Part shown: positions 31,376 through 39,896 of the stretch, one piece after another
Position numbering within the stretch: position 1 is the stretch's first letter
How the letters are laid out: each line of letters begins with the position of its first letter
Source: an uncultured Bacteroidia bacterium
Lineage (GTDB): Bacteria > Bacteroidota > Bacteroidia > Bacteroidales > UBA932
Assembly (NCBI GenBank): GCA_902774155.1
Contig: CACYHF010000008.1
Coordinates: forward strand, 23,249-87,248
Reading direction: 5' to 3'
Length of the DNA stretch: 64,000 nt
Position numbers and translations under genes: made by a program
The notes under the pieces: generated by a model
Databases searched by the model: none
The model's input: the letters and a program-made list of their open reading frames with translations, nothing else
Told to the model about the DNA's origin: nothing

Positions 31376-32860
31376 ATGGCCGATACCTCCCGCAAAAAGA
31401 ACCGTTCGGCAGAGCCCCTGAACCTGGAGGCCCTGATGGGGAACAAACCCCCGCAGGCCCTGGATGTGGAAGAGGCTGTGCTGGGCGCTATGCTGGTAGA
31501 ACCCGCCACCATCGACGAATCGATGGAGGAGCTCTCCGCCGCCTGCTTCTACGACCCCAAGCACCGCATGATCTTCGAGGCCATGAGCGAGTTGGTGAAC
31601 GAGCACGTGAGCATAGACCTGGTAACCGTGAGCGAAAAACTTCGCTCCAAGGGCAACCTGGAGGTAGTGGGAGGTCCTGTTGTGCTGGCCAGCCTGTCCC
31701 AGAACATCGGCGCGGCCGCGCACATCGAGTATTACATCAAAATCCTCAAGCAGAAGACCATCCAGCGGGACCTGATCACCGCTTCGTATGAGATTCTGAA
31801 ACAGTCGTTCGACGAGTCCACCAACGTGGACGACCTCATCGACAACGCCCAGACCAAGGTGTTCGCCGCCATCCAGAACAATGTGAAGCGGGATGTGCAG
31901 GACATCGGCTCCATCATCAACTCCGTGCTGGACAACCTGCAGGAGTTGCAGGGCATCACCGGTCCTTCGGGCGTCCCTTCCGGCTATCCCAGCATAGACC
32001 GCGTCACCCAGGGCTGGCAGAAGAGCGACCTTATCATCCTGGCTGCCCGTCCATCCGTGGGTAAAACGGCTTTTGCCCTGAACATCGCCCGCAACGCGGC
32101 GGTGGATGCCAATATGCCCGTTGCCGTGTTCTCCCTGGAAATGAGCGCCGACCAACTGGGCAAGCGCCTGATCACCACGGAAAGCGGCCTGTCCGGCGAA
32201 AAGATCAAGGGCGGCGTGAAGCTGGAGCAGTACGAGTGGGTGCAACTGGAAGACACCCTCAAGCGCCTGGCCAAGGCCCCCCTGTACATAGACGATACGC
32301 CCGGCATTCCCATCATGGAGTTCCGCACCAAGGCCAAGCGCCTGGTGAAGCAGAAAGGCGTACGCCTGATCGTGGTGGACTACCTCCAGCTGATGCAGGG
32401 CCCGGTGGAACTGCGCGGCCTGCGTGAGCAGGAAGTGGCGGCCATTTCCCGTACGCTCAAGGCCACCGCCAAGGAGCTGAACATCCCCATCATCGCCCTG
32501 TCCCAGCTGTCCCGAAACGCCGTGCAGCGCACCGGCGGCACCGGCAAGCCCCAGCTCAGCGACCTCCGCGAATCCGGCTCCATCGAGCAGGATGCCGATA
32601 TGGTCATCTTCATCCATCGGCCGGACTTTGTGGGCATGAGCGACAACCCGGAAGACAAGGAAAAAGCGTATATTGTTATTGCGAAACACCGCAATGGCGA
32701 GGTTTGTGATATAGAGATGAAATACAAGGCCGGCCAGGTGAAGTTTGTGGAGCCCGACCAGAGCCTGGACGTGTATGCCCGGAGGGGTCCGGTGGCCAGT
32801 GCGGCCAATGAACCCCCGGCGGGAACACCGTACAACTTTGAAGACCAGCAACCCTTCTAA
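31376..32860 (+). CDS. dnaB: Replicative DNA helicase
   Basis: Hexameric 5'-3' helicase that unwinds DNA at the fork. The 494-residue length is normal. The N-terminal domain begins PPQALDVEEAVLGAMLVEP; the RecA-like C-terminal domain has Walker A AARPSVGKTAFALN with Lys230, the Walker B region LIVVDYLQLM and the DnaB signature SQLSRNAVQ and LSDLRESGSIEQDADMVIF. No intein interrupts it, although this is a common intein site. Confidence 0.97.
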   Translation: MADTSRKKNRSAEPLNLEALMGNKPPQALDVEEAVLGAMLVEPATIDESMEELSAACFYDPKHRMIFEAMSELVNEHVSIDLVTVSEKLRSKGNLEVVGGPVVLASLSQNIGAAAHIEYYIKILKQKTIQRDLITASYEILKQSFDESTNVDDLIDNAQTKVFAAIQNNVKRDVQDIGSIINSVLDNLQELQGITGPSGVPSGYPSIDRVTQGWQKSDLIILAARPSVGKTAFALNIARNAAVDANMPVAVFSLEMSADQLGKRLITTESGLSGEKIKGGVKLEQYEWVQLEDTLKRLAKAPLYIDDTPGIPIMEFRTKAKRLVKQKGVRLIVVDYLQLMQGPVELRGLREQEVAAISRTLKATAKELNIPIIALSQLSRNAVQRTGGTGKPQLSDLRESGSIEQDADMVIFIHRPDFVGMSDNPEDKEKAYIVIAKHRNGEVCDIEMKYKAGQVKFVEPDQSLDVYARRGPVASAANEPPAGTPYNFEDQQPF

Positions 32861-32863
32861 TCC

Positions 32864-33652
32864 ATGCGTTGGAAGCTCCTCATACTGAGCCTGTTTGTAT
32901 CCGTTGCCCTGAACGGACAAGGAAAGGGATGCATCCCCACCGTGCCGGACCCGCCGTTCAAGGCCGGTGAGAGAATCGATCTGGGGCTCTTTTACAAATG
33001 GGGAGCGGTGAACACGGAAGTGGCCCAGGCCGCCATCACGCTGGATTCCCTGCAGTTCAATGGCCAGGATGCCTGGCATCTGAATTTCAATGTGAAATCG
33101 GCCCCTTTCTTCGACGTCTTTTTCAAAATGCGGGAAGACTTTCACAGTTGGATGACCATGGACGGTATCCGCCCGCTCCGTTTCACCCGGAACACCCTGG
33201 AAGGGAAGTACACCGCCACCAACGACTACAATTACGACTGGGAGGAAATGGTCATCCACGCCGATGTGAATTTCTACAACCGCGGGATGGAGCATTACGA
33301 AATTCCCCTGCATCCCTGCGTGTATGACCTTCCGGCCATGATCTTTTATCTCCGGACCATGGACCTGTCCAAAATGAAACCCGGAGACCAATATCCCCTG
33401 AGTTTTGCCATCGACGAGGCCGTTTTTGATATTATTCTTACTTTTCAAGGCGCGGAGCCGTTGAAAGTACGGAAGCTTGGCGTCCGCAACTCCCTGCTGT
33501 TCTCCTGCTCGGTGGTGTCGGGCGCTATGTTCGAGGGAAATCAGGAACTCAAGTTCTGGCTCTCGGACGATGGAACCTACGTTCCCCTGGCCATCATGGC
33601 GCCTTTGCGGGTGGGTTCGGTATGGGCCTGGCTCAAGGATTATCAGCCATGA
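32864..33652 (+). CDS. DUF3108 periplasmic protein
   Basis: A 262-residue protein with a signal peptide (MRWKLLILSLFVSVALNGQG). The sequence pattern GERIDLGLFYKWGAVNTEVAQA, the Trp/Phe-rich beta strands and DYNYDWEEMVIHADV fit DUF3108, predicted all-beta periplasmic proteins of unknown function in Bacteroidota and Proteobacteria. The gene lies 3 nt after dnaB and overlaps the RseC-like gene by 4 nt, so it is part of the transcript that enters the rnf operon. Confidence 0.78.
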   Translation: MRWKLLILSLFVSVALNGQGKGCIPTVPDPPFKAGERIDLGLFYKWGAVNTEVAQAAITLDSLQFNGQDAWHLNFNVKSAPFFDVFFKMREDFHSWMTMDGIRPLRFTRNTLEGKYTATNDYNYDWEEMVIHADVNFYNRGMEHYEIPLHPCVYDLPAMIFYLRTMDLSKMKPGDQYPLSFAIDEAVFDIILTFQGAEPLKVRKLGVRNSLLFSCSVVSGAMFEGNQELKFWLSDDGTYVPLAIMAPLRVGSVWAWLKDYQP

Positions 33653-34062
33653 GTGAGTCTGTAAGCCATAAGGGGAAGGTTATCAAGATGACACCGCAGC
33701 TCACTACGGTGTCCATTTTACAGCATAGCGCCTGCTCGGCCTGTCACGCGGCCGGCCTGTGCGGAATGGCCGATTTAGCCGAAAAGACGGTGGAAATACC
33801 CACGGACCCTTATGCCAGCTATGGCGTTGGCGACGAAGTGGAAGTGCTGCTCAAGGCCTCTATGGGTATGAAGGCCGTCTGGCTGGCCTATTTCATCCCC
33901 CTCCTGATCATCGTGGCCGTGATCCTGATTCTCGTGGGCTTCGGGGTAGGAGAGGTGCCGGCGGGCCTGAGCGGCCTGGGAGCCCTGGCCCTTTATTACT
34001 TGCTCTTGTACCTGTTCCGCGACCGACTGAAAAACGAATACATATTTACAATAAAAGGATAA
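33649..34062 (+). CDS. RseC/MucC-type SoxR-reducing family membrane protein, first gene of the rnf cluster
   Basis: A 137-residue inner-membrane protein. The cysteine cluster SACSACHAAGLC (about residues 25-36) marks the RseC family, and two membrane helices lie near 75-95 and 100-118. In Bacteroidota this gene regularly begins the rnf operon, where it may help insert or reduce Fe-S clusters (family inference). A longer frame from 33622 overlaps DUF3108 further; the ATG at 33649, overlapping that stop by 4 nt, is preferred (MSESVSHKGKVIKM). Confidence 0.85.
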   Translation: MSESVSHKGKVIKMTPQLTTVSILQHSACSACHAAGLCGMADLAEKTVEIPTDPYASYGVGDEVEVLLKASMGMKAVWLAYFIPLLIIVAVILILVGFGVGEVPAGLSGLGALALYYLLLYLFRDRLKNEYIFTIKG

Positions 34063-34065
34063 CTT

Positions 34066-34983
34066 ATGCTAAACATTTTCATTTGGACAATCGCAGTGGT
34101 GACCGTCCTGGGTCTCGTGCTGGCGCTGGTCCTGTACCTTGTAGCCCAGAAGTTCAAGGTAGAGGAGGATCCGCGCATCGACGAGGTGGAAAAGGCCATG
34201 CCCGGCGCCAATTGCGGCGGTTGCGGCTTTGCCGGCTGCCGTGCGTTTGCCGAAGCGGCGGTGAAGGCCCCCAACCTGGACAACAACTACTGTCCGGTGG
34301 GCGGGAACGACACTATGGCCAAGGTGGCGGCCATCCTGGGCTACGAGGTGAAAGCCAAGGCTCCTATGGTGGCTACCGTGCGCTGCAACGGCAATTGTGA
34401 GGCCCGTCCCAAGGTGAACACGTACGACGGATTTGCCTCCTGCTACGTGAAGTCCCTCCTGTATACCGGCGACACCGGCTGCGCTTTCGGCTGCCTGGGT
34501 TGCGGTGACTGCGTGAACGCCTGCCAGTTCGGCGCGCTCTCTATGGATCCTGTCACCGGCCTGCCGGTAGTGGACCAGGAGAAGTGCACCGCCTGCGGCG
34601 CCTGCGTGAAGGCCTGTCCCAAACGCATCATCGAGCTTCGGCCCAAGGGTCCCCGCGGTATGCGGATGTTCGTGAGCTGCGTGAACAAGGACAAGGGTCC
34701 GGTGGCCAAGAAGGCCTGCGCCAGCGCCTGTATCGGCTGCGGCATCTGCGCCAAGACCTGTACGCACGAGGCCATTACCGTGGAAGGGAACATCGCCTAC
34801 ATCGATCCTGCTAAGTGTAAACTGTGCCGGGAGTGCGAGGCTATGTGCCCCACCGGCGCCATCCACGGCGTGAATTTCCCGAAGCCCCTGGACAAAGATG
34901 CCATCAAGGAACGCATCAAAGTCCGTCAGCAGAAGGCTAAAGAGGCAGCAGAAGCTGCCAAAAAGGAGGCTGCAAATGAGTAA
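34066..34983 (+). CDS. rnfB: Rnf complex Fe-S subunit RnfB
   Basis: Electron-entry subunit of the Rnf complex, which couples reduced ferredoxin and NAD to ion transport across the inner membrane. The 305-residue protein has one N-terminal membrane helix, the 4Fe-4S motif NCGGCGFAGCRAFAE (about residues 46-60), then several ferredoxin-type CxxCxxCxxxC clusters (CFGCLGCGDC in variant form, CTACGACVKACP, CIGCGICAKTC, CKLCRECEAMCP). The Lys/Ala-rich tail runs into rnfC with an 8-nt overlap. Confidence 0.96.
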   Translation: MLNIFIWTIAVVTVLGLVLALVLYLVAQKFKVEEDPRIDEVEKAMPGANCGGCGFAGCRAFAEAAVKAPNLDNNYCPVGGNDTMAKVAAILGYEVKAKAPMVATVRCNGNCEARPKVNTYDGFASCYVKSLLYTGDTGCAFGCLGCGDCVNACQFGALSMDPVTGLPVVDQEKCTACGACVKACPKRIIELRPKGPRGMRMFVSCVNKDKGPVAKKACASACIGCGICAKTCTHEAITVEGNIAYIDPAKCKLCRECEAMCPTGAIHGVNFPKPLDKDAIKERIKVRQQKAKEAAEAAKKEAANE

Positions 34984-36349
34984 GCATACATTCTCCCTGG
35001 GCGGTGTCCATCCGCACGACAACAAGATTTCCCGGGAATGCCCCATCACCCCGCTTCCCATCGCCCCTACCGTGTACCTGTCCGTGGCCCAGCACATCGG
35101 CGCCCCGTCCGTGCCCTGTGTGGCCGTGGGCGACAAAGTGAAGGTGGGCCAGGTGATTGCCCAGCCGGGCGGTTTCGTGGGTGCGTTCATCCATTCTTCC
35201 GTGTCGGGTACGGTGAAATCCATCGCCCCCCGGGCCGATCTGGCCGGCCGCGCCAGCACCCACATTGAAATTGCCGTGGAAGGCGATGAGTGGCTGGAAG
35301 GCATCGATACCTCCGACACCCTCATCACCACCATCCCTGAAGACCCCAAGGCCATCGTAGAGAAGATCAAGCTCGGTGGTGTAGTGGGCCTGGGTGGTGC
35401 CACCTTCCCCACGCATGTGAAGCTTTCGCCGCCTCCGGGCTCCAAGTGCGAGCGCGTAATCATCAACGGCTGCGAATGCGAGCCGTACCTTACCTCCGAC
35501 TTCCGCACCCTGCTGGAGAAAGGCGAGCAGGTGGTGGTGGGCGCCGCCCTGCTGCAAAAGGCTATGGGCGGGGTTCCCTGCACCATCGCCATCGAGGAGA
35601 ACAAGCCGGAAGCCATTGCCCATATCAATGAGGTCATTGCCAAACTGGGCTACAAAGACATGGACGTGATGGTGATGAAGATGATGTATCCGCAGGGCGG
35701 TGAAAAGCAGCTCATCGATGCCGTGATGCACCGTCAGGTGGGCTCCGGTGCACTGCCTATCAGCGTAGGTGCCGTGGTCCAGAACGTGGCAACGGCCCTG
35801 GCCGTGTACGACGCCGTCCAGAAGAACAAGCCCATCGTGGACAATTCCGTCACCGTTACGGGTCAGTGCTTCCCCAAGCAGGCCAACCTGCTGGTACGCG
35901 TAGGTACGCCGCTGCAGTATATCATCGATTATCTGGGCGGTATTCCGGCCGATGCCGCCAAGATCATCAGCGGCGGTCCTATGATGGGTCGCGCCGTGGC
36001 CAACCTGCAGGCGGCCACCGTCAAGGGCACCGGAGCCCTGCTCTTCCTCACGGAAGCCCAGACCAAGCGCGCCCCGGAAACCAACTGCATCCGCTGCGGC
36101 AAATGTGCCGATGCCTGCCCCATGGGCCTGGAGCCGTTTCTGCTGAACAAGCTCTCCAAGAACGCCGACTGGGACGCCTGCGAGGCCAATGCCGCGCAGG
36201 ACTGCATCGAGTGCGGCTGCTGCCTGTATTCCTGTCCCGCCCATATTCCGCTGCTGGATAACATCCGCGTAGGCAAGGGCTTTGTGTTAAGCGCTATCCG
36301 CGCACGTGCTGCCGCCGCCAAGGCCGCAGCAGAAGCTGCTAAAAAGTAA
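34976..36349 (+). CDS. rnfC: Rnf complex NADH/flavin subunit RnfC
   Basis: Soluble membrane-bound subunit resembling NuoF that binds FMN/NADH. The 457-residue protein shows GVVGLGGATFPTHVKL (nucleotide loop), NGCECEPYLTSDFRTLLE, MYPQGGEKQLI and two 4Fe-4S motifs, CIRCGKCADACP and CIECGCCLYSCP, with an Ala/Lys-rich C terminus. The start is the ATG at 34976 within the end of rnfB (MSKHTFSLGGVHPHDNK is the canonical N terminus); the longer frame from 34898 is a shadow. Confidence 0.96.
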   Translation: MSKHTFSLGGVHPHDNKISRECPITPLPIAPTVYLSVAQHIGAPSVPCVAVGDKVKVGQVIAQPGGFVGAFIHSSVSGTVKSIAPRADLAGRASTHIEIAVEGDEWLEGIDTSDTLITTIPEDPKAIVEKIKLGGVVGLGGATFPTHVKLSPPPGSKCERVIINGCECEPYLTSDFRTLLEKGEQVVVGAALLQKAMGGVPCTIAIEENKPEAIAHINEVIAKLGYKDMDVMVMKMMYPQGGEKQLIDAVMHRQVGSGALPISVGAVVQNVATALAVYDAVQKNKPIVDNSVTVTGQCFPKQANLLVRVGTPLQYIIDYLGGIPADAAKIISGGPMMGRAVANLQAATVKGTGALLFLTEAQTKRAPETNCIRCGKCADACPMGLEPFLLNKLSKNADWDACEANAAQDCIECGCCLYSCPAHIPLLDNIRVGKGFVLSAIRARAAAAKAAAEAAKK

Positions 36350-36355
36350 AGGACT

Positions 36356-37339
36356 ATGAATAAATTATTAGTTTCACCTTCACCCCATATCCACTCCAAG
36401 GACTCTACCCGGTCCCTGATGCTGGATGTGGTGATTGCGCTGCTGCCGACCGTCATCTGCACCTTCATCTTATACGGATGGCGGGAGATCATGGTCATGG
36501 GCGTGAGTGTGGCTTCCTGCGTGCTGCTGGAATGGGCCATCACCAAATATATGCTCAAAAAGCCCTCCACTATCGGAGACCTCTCCGCCGTCATTACCGG
36601 TATCCTGCTGGCTCTGAACCTGCCCTTTACCACGCCCTGGTGGGTGGTGGTCATCGGCTCGGTCGTCGCCATCGGCGTAGCTAAGATGACGTTCGGCGGT
36701 CTGGGCCAGAACATCTGGAACCCCGCCCTGGTGGGCCGTGTGTTCCTGCTGGTTTCCTTCCCCACCTATATGACCACCTGGAGCGCCCCGCAGGGACTCT
36801 TCGGCCTGGATGCCGTTACCCAGGCAACGCCCCTGGGCGCCATTCAGGAAGGCCTGCTGCAAGGCTCCTCCATCCAGGAGATTATGAGCGCCGGAGAATA
36901 CACCTATTCCAAGATGCTGTTCGCCAACATGGGCGGCAGCGCCGGTGAGTTCTGCGTCATTTTCCTGCTGCTGGGTTTTGTGTACCTGTGCCTCCGCAAG
37001 GTCATCAAGCCTTGGATTACCCTGAGCATCTTCGGTACCGTGGCGCTCACTTCCCTGATTTTCTGGGGCATTGATCCGTCCCGTTTCACCGACCCGCTGT
37101 TCAACCTGCTCAGCGGCGGTATGGTGCTGGGTGCCTGCTTCATGGCCACCGACTATGTGACCAGTCCCATGAGTGTGAAGGGCGGTATCATCTTCGGTGT
37201 GGGCATCGGCTTCCTTACCATGATGATCCGTTACTTCGGCTCTTATCCGGAAGGTATGAGCTTCGCCATCCTTATTATGAACTCTGTGGTGCCCCTGATC
37301 AATATGGGCTTCAAACAGAAAAAATTCGGGAGGAAATAA
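36356..37339 (+). CDS. rnfD: Rnf complex membrane subunit RnfD
   Basis: Membrane subunit homologous to NqrB with covalent FMN. The 327-residue protein has the N-terminal signature MNKLLVSPSPHIHSKDSTRS, about nine to ten membrane helices, the GGLGQNIWNPALVGRVFLL segment and the flavin-attachment region MATDYVTSPMS near residue 263, where the Thr carries FMN in relatives. It follows rnfC by 6 nt. Confidence 0.95.
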   Translation: MNKLLVSPSPHIHSKDSTRSLMLDVVIALLPTVICTFILYGWREIMVMGVSVASCVLLEWAITKYMLKKPSTIGDLSAVITGILLALNLPFTTPWWVVVIGSVVAIGVAKMTFGGLGQNIWNPALVGRVFLLVSFPTYMTTWSAPQGLFGLDAVTQATPLGAIQEGLLQGSSIQEIMSAGEYTYSKMLFANMGGSAGEFCVIFLLLGFVYLCLRKVIKPWITLSIFGTVALTSLIFWGIDPSRFTDPLFNLLSGGMVLGACFMATDYVTSPMSVKGGIIFGVGIGFLTMMIRYFGSYPEGMSFAILIMNSVVPLINMGFKQKKFGRK

Positions 37340-37342
37340 GTT

Positions 37343-37921
37343 ATGGCAGTGAAATCCAATTTAACCAATATGGTTCTGGTCCTGAGTCTCACCTGCCTGG
37401 TGTGCTCGGGCCTGCTGGGCGGAGCCTATGCCCTTACCAAGGAGCCCATTGAGAAGGCGCAGGCCGAAAAGACCAAAAGCGCCATCAGCCAGGTACTCCC
37501 GCATTTCGAGACGCTCGAATATGAAGATGACCACCATTACTATACCGCCTTTGACGGTGATCGGGTGGTGGGCTATGCCATCGAATCCAGCGCGGTAGGT
37601 TTCGGCGGAAACATCAGCCTGATGGTGGGCATCACCCCGGACGGCGTGGTGTACAACACTTCCGTGCTGTCCCACAGTGAAACCCCCGGTCTGGGCGCCA
37701 AGTGCACCACCGATACCAAGTTCATGGACCAGTGGAGGGGCTTTGATCCTTCCGTGAAACAGCTTTCCGTGAAGAAGGATGGCGGCGACGTGGATGCCAT
37801 CACGGCTTCCACCATTACTTCCAGGGCCTATACCCAGGCAGTAGCCAACGCCCTGCTGCTCTTCGATGAGCTGGGCCTGGATGAAATCAACGATGAAAAG
37901 GAGGAGGAAGACCATGAGTAA
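37343..37921 (+). CDS. rnfG: Rnf complex FMN-binding subunit RnfG
   Basis: A 192-residue periplasm-facing subunit with one N-terminal membrane helix (LVLSLTCLVCSGLLGGAYAL) and an FMN-binding domain. The covalent FMN site is the Thr cluster in DAITASTITS near residue 155; VLSHSETPGLGAKC is the usual neighbouring motif. The acidic C-terminal tail (NDEKEEEDHE) overlaps the rnfE start by 8 nt. Confidence 0.95.
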   Translation: MAVKSNLTNMVLVLSLTCLVCSGLLGGAYALTKEPIEKAQAEKTKSAISQVLPHFETLEYEDDHHYYTAFDGDRVVGYAIESSAVGFGGNISLMVGITPDGVVYNTSVLSHSETPGLGAKCTTDTKFMDQWRGFDPSVKQLSVKKDGGDVDAITASTITSRAYTQAVANALLLFDELGLDEINDEKEEEDHE

Positions 37922-38501
37922 AATCAAACTGATTACCGACGGTCTGGTAAAGAACAACCCGACCTTCGTCCTGCTGCTGGGCATGTGCCCCACGCTGGCC
38001 ACCACCACATCGGCCATCAACGGCCTTTCCATGGGCCTCGCCACGCTCTTCGTGCTGGTGCTGAGCAATATGGCCATATCGGCCATTTCGCCCATTGTGC
38101 CGGACAAGGTGCATATCCCCGTGTACATCGTAGTTATCGCTACCTTCGTGACGCTGCTGCAGTTCCTGATGCAGGCCTACACCCCGGCTATGTATGAGAC
38201 GCTGGGCCTCTTTATTCCGCTCATCGTGGTGAACTGCATCGTGCTGGGCCGGGCCGAAGCCTTCGCCAACAAGCACGGCGTGCTGGAAAGCGCCTGCGAC
38301 GGCATCGGCGTAGGCCTGGGCTTCACCTGCTCGCTCACCGTGCTGGGCCTGGTGCGTGAAATCCTGGGATCCGGCAGCGCCTTCGGCTACAACTTTATCG
38401 GCGGCCACGACGGTATGCTGGCCTTTGTGATGGCCCCCGGCGCCTTCCTGTGCCTGGGCTACCTGATGGTCCTGTTCAACAAATTCCTTAAAAAGAACTA
38501 G
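37914..38501 (+). CDS. rnfE: Rnf complex membrane subunit RnfE
   Basis: A 195-residue polytopic membrane subunit homologous to NqrD. The N terminus MSKIKLITDGLVKNNPTFVL and the helix pair LLLGMCPTLATTTSAINGL carry the conserved Cys that helps bind the intramembrane Fe centre with RnfA; CIVLGRAEAFANKHG is also conserved. AAGGAGGAGG just before the ATG at 37914 is one of few purine-rich Shine-Dalgarno-like stretches in the window, though it also encodes the acidic tail of RnfG. The frame from 37866 is not the start. Confidence 0.95.
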   Translation: MSKIKLITDGLVKNNPTFVLLLGMCPTLATTTSAINGLSMGLATLFVLVLSNMAISAISPIVPDKVHIPVYIVVIATFVTLLQFLMQAYTPAMYETLGLFIPLIVVNCIVLGRAEAFANKHGVLESACDGIGVGLGFTCSLTVLGLVREILGSGSAFGYNFIGGHDGMLAFVMAPGAFLCLGYLMVLFNKFLKKN

Positions 38502-38504
38502 GCT

Positions 38505-39104
38505 ATGGAGTACTTTCTGATTATTATTTCGGCGATTTTCGTCAACAATATCGTCCTGGCCCAGTTCCTGGGAATTTGTCCCTACCTGGGCGTATCCAAC
38601 AAGCTGTCCACCGCCACGGGCATGTCCATGGCCGTGTGCTTCGTGATTACGCTGGCCACGCTGGTCACTTACCTGATTAACCAGTATCTGCTGGTGCCGT
38701 TCAGCCTCACCTTCCTGCAGACCATCGTCTTCATCCTGGTGATTGCGGCGCTGGTGCAGATGGTGGAGATTGTGCTCAAGAAGGTTTCTCCTTCGCTGTA
38801 CCAGGCCCTGGGTATCTTCCTGCCCCTGATTACCACTAACTGCGCGGTGCTGGGTGTGGCCATCAACGTGGTCACCAAGGAATTCGCCTTTGTGCCCGGC
38901 GGCATGCTGAACCTGGGTCAGGCCCTGGTGTATGCCTTTGCCACCTCGCTGGGTTACGGCCTGGCCATGGTCATCTTCGCGGGCATTCGCGAGCACCTGG
39001 CCATGAACAACGTTCCCAAGGCCTTCAAGGGCGTTCCCATCGCCATCGTGAGCGTGGGTATCCTGGCCCTGGCCTTCATGGGCTTCAGCGGAATGGTGAA
39101 ATAG
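38505..39104 (+). CDS. rnfA: Rnf complex membrane subunit RnfA
   Basis: A 199-residue membrane subunit homologous to NqrE and structurally the inverted partner of RnfE. The conserved segments are [19 protein letters not shown]-like near the N terminus ([19 protein letters not shown]) with the Fe-binding Cys, and [12 protein letters not shown] in the middle. Six helices are visible. It closes the rnfBCDGEA operon, whose gene order is standard. A small hairpin follows. Confidence 0.96.
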   Translation: MEYFLIIISAIFVNNIVLAQFLGICPYLGVSNKLSTATGMSMAVCFVITLATLVTYLINQYLLVPFSLTFLQTIVFILVIAALVQMVEIVLKKVSPSLYQALGIFLPLITTNCAVLGVAINVVTKEFAFVPGGMLNLGQALVYAFATSLGYGLAMVIFAGIREHLAMNNVPKAFKGVPIAIVSVGILALAFMGFSGMVK

Positions 39105-39109
39105 TGTAA

Positions 39110-39124
39110 GCGGCTAAAAGCCGC
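39110..39124. terminator. Short hairpin between convergent rnfA and the phosphorylase gene
   Basis: GCGGCT (39110-39115), AAA loop, AGCCGC (39119-39124), perfect 6-bp stem. No T-run follows, so it may be weak. Confidence 0.5.
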
Positions 39125-39130
39125 GTGGAT

Positions 39131-39838
39131 TCAGAGCAGCGACAAAGCTACGTCCATCATGTGGGTGAACGTGTTTTGGCGCTGTTCTGCTGTTGTGGCC
39201 TCTCCGGTGATGAGGTGATCGGAGATGGTGAACAGGGCCAGGGCTTTCTTTTTGGCCCAGGCGGCGTTCATGTACAGGGCCGCGGCTTCCATTTCTACGG
39301 CCAGCACGCCCATCTTGATCCATTTGTCGGTCTGGGGATAGGCCGAATAGAACACGTCTGACGACAGCACATTGCCAATTTTGTAACGATAGCCGAATTC
39401 CTCGCAACTGTTTACGGCCTTTTGCAGCAGGTGGAAGTCGGCGATGGGGCAGAAGGTGCCGTTGAGCTGGAACTGGGCGCCGTAATTGGAGTCCGTGCAG
39501 GCACCCTGGGCCAGGACCAGGTCTCCGATCTGGAGGTCTTCGTCATAGGCCCCAGCAGAGCCGATGCGCACGATGCTCTCAACGCCGTAGAAGTGGAACA
39601 GCTCATAGGTGTAGATGGAAATGGAGGGAATGCCCATGCCGTGGCCCATGACACTGACCGGCTTCCCTTTATAGGTGCCGGTATAGCCCAGCATGCCGCG
39701 TACGTTGTTGAACTGTACGGGGTTTTCCAGGTAATTTTCTGCCATAAAGCGGACCCGCAAGGGGTCTCCGGCCATGATGACAAACGGGGCAATCTCGCCT
39801 TTCCGGGCGCCGATATGAGGGGTGGGTGTATTACTCAT
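39131..39838 (-). CDS. deoD: Purine-nucleoside phosphorylase (DeoD type)
   Basis: Phosphorolysis of purine (deoxy)nucleosides to base and (deoxy)ribose 1-phosphate in cytoplasmic salvage. The 235-residue size suits the hexameric DeoD class. Visible are MSNTPTPHIGARKGEIAPFV at the start, the phosphate-binding VIMAGDPLRVRF, GSAGAYDEDLQIGDL, the ribose-binding AVEMEAAALY (Met and Glu), and SDHLITGEATTAEQRQ where the base-contacting Asp lies. Longer in-frame extension upstream is rejected because the promoter is at 39866-39873. Confidence 0.9.
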   Translation of the reverse strand: MSNTPTPHIGARKGEIAPFVIMAGDPLRVRFMAENYLENPVQFNNVRGMLGYTGTYKGKPVSVMGHGMGIPSISIYTYELFHFYGVESIVRIGSAGAYDEDLQIGDLVLAQGACTDSNYGAQFQLNGTFCPIADFHLLQKAVNSCEEFGYRYKIGNVLSSDVFYSAYPQTDKWIKMGVLAVEMEAAALYMNAAWAKKKALALFTISDHLITGEATTAEQRQNTFTHMMDVALSLL

Positions 39839-39865
39839 AGTGTAAATCATTAGAGGTGGTTCGTA

Positions 39866-39893
39866 CAAATATAGTGTTTTTTGCGTATATTTG
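39866..39893. promoter_or_regulatory. Divergent promoters for deoD (minus) and the hexosamine-kinase-like gene (plus)
   Basis: TATATTTG on the minus strand at 39866-39873 reads to the ATG at 39838. TATATTTG on the plus strand at 39886-39893 ends 3 nt before the ATG at 39897, so the transcript would start at or inside the start codon. Confidence 0.65.
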
Positions 39894-39896
39894 AGC

